Below, piece after piece: positions 5,727-7,521 of a stretch of 7,521 nucleotides of DNA. Location of the stretch: contig CAKUCT010000089.1 in assembly GCA_934643765.1 (NCBI GenBank), positions 1 through 7,521 of the forward strand, written 5' to 3'. A program made the position numbers and the translations under genes. Position 1 is the stretch's first letter, and each line of letters opens with the position of its first letter. The stretch is from an uncultured Oscillospiraceae bacterium. Its GTDB lineage: Bacteria > Bacillota > Clostridia > Oscillospirales > Oscillospiraceae. The notes beneath the pieces are model-generated. The model ran no database searches. It was not told the DNA's origin and worked only from the letters and a program-made list of their open reading frames with translations.

Positions 5727-7211
5727 TTACTTGTGATACAAAGAATGCGACTGATAGACCGGCTCGCATGTGACGTTCATGCCGAGCTTTTTGAACACAT
5801 TCACATCGACCTCGGACAAGATGACCGACGAGTGCACCTCGCCGCCGCGCAGACCGCTGAGGGCCTCCATCGCAAGCTCCGCCGTCGGATTTGTCACCGC
5901 GGACATGGAAAGCGCGATCAGAACCTCATCGGTATGCAGTCTCGGGTTCGTGTTTCCCAGGTGCTCCACCTTCAGATGCTGAATCGGGGCCAGCACCATC
6001 GGGGAGATCAGATTCACATTGTCGCGAATGGCCGCCAGCGCCTTGAGCGAATTCAAAAGCGCCGCACAGCTCGCGCCCATCAGGCCGGAGGTCTTGCCGG
6101 TAATCACGCGGCCGTCCGGAAGCTCGATGGCGACGGCGGGGTTATTTGTCTGCTCGGCCTTGGCCAGCGCCGCCGGCACAGCTTTGCGCATCGTCACATC
6201 CAGATGCAGCGAGTTCATCAGCATCTCCTGCTTGTGAAGCTCGGACGCGGTTGCCGTGCCCTTTTTGACGCCGACGGCCGTCGCGTAATAGCGGCGGATG
6301 ATCTCCTGGCAGGACGCCTCGCGGCACGCCTCGTCGTCAATGATCGCGCTTGCGATCATGTTGACGCCCATATCCGTTGGGCTCTTGTAGGGGCAGGTGC
6401 CGTAAATGGTGCGGAACATGGTCTCCAGCACCGGGAAAATTTCAATGTCGCGGTTATAGTTGACCGTCGTCACGCCGTAGGCGTCAAGATGGAACGGGTC
6501 AATCATGTTGACATCCGCCAAGTCCGCCGTCGCCGCCTCATAGGCAAGGTTCACCGGGTGCTTGAGCGGCAGATTCCAGACCGGGAAGGTCTCGTACTTC
6601 GCATAGCCCGCGTTCACGCCGCGCCGGTGCTCATGGTAGAGCTGGCTCAGGCACGTCGCCATCTTGCCCGAGCCCGGGCCGGGCGCCGTCACAACCACGA
6701 CGGGGCGCGTGGTCTCAATATAATCATTCTTGCCGTAGCCGTCGTCCGAGACGATCAGCGGAATGTTCGACGGATAGTCCGCAATCGGATAGTGCTTATA
6801 GACGCGGATACCAAGGTTTTCCAGCTTGTGCTGGAACAGCTCCGCCGCGTGCTGGCCGCGGTACTGCGTGATGACCACGCTTCCGACATAAAGGCCGATG
6901 GAGCGGAACGCGTCAATCAGACGCATCACGTCCATGTCGTAGGTGATGCCAAGATCGCCGCGGCGTTTGTTGAGCTCAATGTGCTCGGCGCAGATGGCAA
7001 TGACGATCTCCGCCTGATCCTTTAACTGCAGCAGCATTTTCATCTTGCTGTCCGGCTCAAAGCCCGGCAGCACGCGCGAGGCGTGATAGTCGTCAAACAG
7101 CTTGCCGCCGAACTCCAGATAGAGCTTGCCGCCGAACTGATCGACGCGCTCCAGAATTTTTTTGGATTGAAGCTCCAGATATTTTTGGTTGTCAAACCCC
7201 AGCTTTGTCAT
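5727..7211 (-). CDS. DUF1846 (UPF0371) family protein
   Basis: The 494 residues match the usual family length of about 500, and the sequence is recognisable throughout: MTKLGFDNQKYLELQSKKI at the start, LYLEFGGKLFDDYHASRVLPGF, and VKEN-like family blocks such as LPLKHPVNLAYEAATADL. Residues 175-186 (TAPGPGSGKMAT) form a glycine-rich, P-loop-like turn after a hydrophobic strand, which suggests nucleotide or phosphate binding (inference). No signal peptide or membrane segment is visible, so it is cytosolic. The biochemical function is not established to my knowledge. The start at 7211 is preferred over the in-frame ATG at 7268 because AGAGG lies seven bases upstream and the family normally begins here. 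It is the first gene of the minus operon; the GH3 gene begins 42 bases after its stop. Confidence 0.93.
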   Translation of the reverse strand: MTKLGFDNQKYLELQSKKILERVDQFGGKLYLEFGGKLFDDYHASRVLPGFEPDSKMKMLLQLKDQAEIVIAICAEHIELNKRRGDLGITYDMDVMRLIDAFRSIGLYVGSVVITQYRGQHAAELFQHKLENLGIRVYKHYPIADYPSNIPLIVSDDGYGKNDYIETTRPVVVVTAPGPGSGKMATCLSQLYHEHRRGVNAGYAKYETFPVWNLPLKHPVNLAYEAATADLADVNMIDPFHLDAYGVTTVNYNRDIEIFPVLETMFRTIYGTCPYKSPTDMGVNMIASAIIDDEACREASCQEIIRRYYATAVGVKKGTATASELHKQEMLMNSLHLDVTMRKAVPAALAKAEQTNNPAVAIELPDGRVITGKTSGLMGASCAALLNSLKALAAIRDNVNLISPMVLAPIQHLKVEHLGNTNPRLHTDEVLIALSMSAVTNPTAELAMEALSGLRGGEVHSSVILSEVDVNVFKKLGMNVTCEPVYQSHSLYHK

Positions 7212-7292
7212 TATGATACCTCTGTCTGTTTCTCGTTCTGTATCGGCCGTATCAGAAAATTCCAACACTCGGCCACTATATGGATACTACAC

Positions 7293-7321
7293 ATGATACC
7301 GTGAAACGACAGCAAATGCAA
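7293..7321 (-). promoter_or_regulatory. Candidate promoter for the DUF1846/GH3/PspC operon
   Basis: Read on the minus strand, TTGCAT (7321-7316) and TATCAT (7298-7293) are separated by exactly 17 bases. The -10 matches consensus at five of six positions, the -35 at only three. Initiation near 7286 would leave a leader of about 75 bases. TATAGT at 7280-7275 is an alternative -10 but lacks a convincing -35. Confidence 0.4.
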
Positions 7322-7402
7322 CCGTGCCCTTTCTGAAAATAAGCCAAAGATTCCGATTTCATTTTTGCAGATTTCCACAAGAATTTGAAAACCGGGGAAA
7401 AC

Positions 7403-7431
7403 TTGACTTCAGCGGGGAAAAACGGTATACT
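7403..7431 (+). promoter_or_regulatory. Sigma-A promoter for the rightward gene at the window edge
   Basis: TTGACT (7403-7408) and TATACT (7426-7431) each match consensus at five of six positions and are spaced by 17 bases. Start of transcription is expected near 7438, giving a leader of about 54 bases before the ATG at 7492. Two CGGGGAAAA copies (7393-7401 and 7413-7421) lie exactly 20 bases apart around the -35 box. Confidence 0.8.
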
Positions 7432-7491
7432 GAATTCAATATAATGGGTAATTATCCCCAAGAGAAGCACGAAATATGGTGAGGAAACGCA

Positions 7492-7521
7492 ATGAAAAAA
7501 CAGCAAGCCTACGGCAATGAC
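7492..7521 (+). CDS. N-terminus of a probable GyrB/ParE-type DNA topoisomerase subunit (cut by window end)
   Basis: Only ten codons are visible, MKKQQAYGND. A Lys-rich start followed by YGND resembles the N-terminus of type IIA topoisomerase B subunits in Clostridia (family pattern: short basic start, YGNDSI, then the GHKL ATPase domain). That resemblance is recalled from the family and cannot be tested on ten residues. GGTGAGGA (7478-7485) lies six bases before the ATG, and a good promoter sits 60 bases further up, so a real gene start here is well supported even if the product is not. Confidence 0.55.
   Translation, partial: MKKQQAYGND

Larger units (their letters stand above)
7212..7491. 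promoter_or_regulatory. Divergent intergenic region between DUF1846 and the rightward gene
   Basis: These 280 bases hold no convincing gene. They contain the two back-to-back candidate promoters annotated separately, the ribosome binding site of the DUF1846 gene (AGAGG at 7219-7223, minus strand), a tandem CGGGGAAAA repeat, two copies of ATGATACC (7213-7220 and 7293-7300), and a TTATCCCCA sequence at 7452-7460 that differs from the DnaA box TTATCCACA at one position. AT content is clearly higher than in the flanking genes. Confidence 0.6.

Noticed and set aside
5664..7025. A 453-codon open frame on the (+) strand, antisense to DUF1846 and the start of the GH3 gene
   Set aside because: Its translation is His/Arg/Val/Leu-rich without recognisable domains and mirrors the GC-rich third positions of the real DUF1846 gene. 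It has no convincing ribosome binding site or promoter.
7212..7268. N-terminal extension of the DUF1846 protein to the ATG at 7268
   Set aside because: The extra 19 residues are not part of the family start, and AGAGG is correctly spaced before the ATG at 7211.
7276..7506. A 76-codon (-) strand frame in the right intergenic region
   Set aside because: It spans both candidate promoters and the start of the rightward gene, and shows no recognisable domain; its hydrophobic look comes from AT-rich DNA.

Overview
The window is about 58% GC by eye and densely coded. It looks like the chromosome of a Gram-positive clostridial bacterium, plausibly an Oscillospiraceae-type gut anaerobe. The reasons are the F-type ATP synthase operon ending in atpD-atpC, a family II pyrophosphatase with a CBS/DRTGG regulatory insert, a DUF1846 (UPF0371) protein, an exported NagZ-type GH3 enzyme with a long acidic linker, and AGGAGG-type ribosome binding sites. 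The taxonomic placement is inference. I see no insertion sequence, CRISPR array, tRNA or rRNA gene.

Layout. At 1-1315 (+) are the last two genes of the ATP synthase operon: the 3' two-thirds of atpD, and atpC, which overlaps it by four bases. The operon ends at a very strong intrinsic terminator (1342-1379). Directly behind it, a consensus-like sigma-A promoter (1386-1414) drives a second (+) operon: an unrecognised 263-residue acidic protein (1449-2240) followed by a nucleotide-regulated Mn-dependent pyrophosphatase (2252-3868). A 15-bp bidirectional terminator hairpin (3925-3957) separates this operon from a convergent (-) operon. Read in its own direction, that operon runs DUF1846 protein (7211-5727), membrane-anchored GH3 beta-N-acetylhexosaminidase (5684-4296), small PspC-domain membrane protein (4264-4070). 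The right end (7212-7491) is a divergent promoter region. It leads on the (+) strand into the first ten codons of a gene whose N-terminus resembles clostridial GyrB/ParE-type topoisomerase subunits.

How the genes fit together. ATP synthase and pyrophosphatase both belong to phosphoanhydride energy metabolism. The pyrophosphatase carries an adenine-nucleotide-sensing module, so its position next to atpC makes physiological sense, although it has its own promoter. The unknown 263-residue protein is tightly coupled to the pyrophosphatase, with its stop codon inside the next gene's Shine-Dalgarno sequence, and is the most interesting uncharacterised item. The (-) operon groups cell-envelope functions (GH3 wall-sugar hydrolase, PspC membrane protein) with a widespread but poorly understood cytosolic family (DUF1846). 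I found no clear evidence of an exotic new system; this is mostly a core-genome region with a few genuinely uncharacterised genes.
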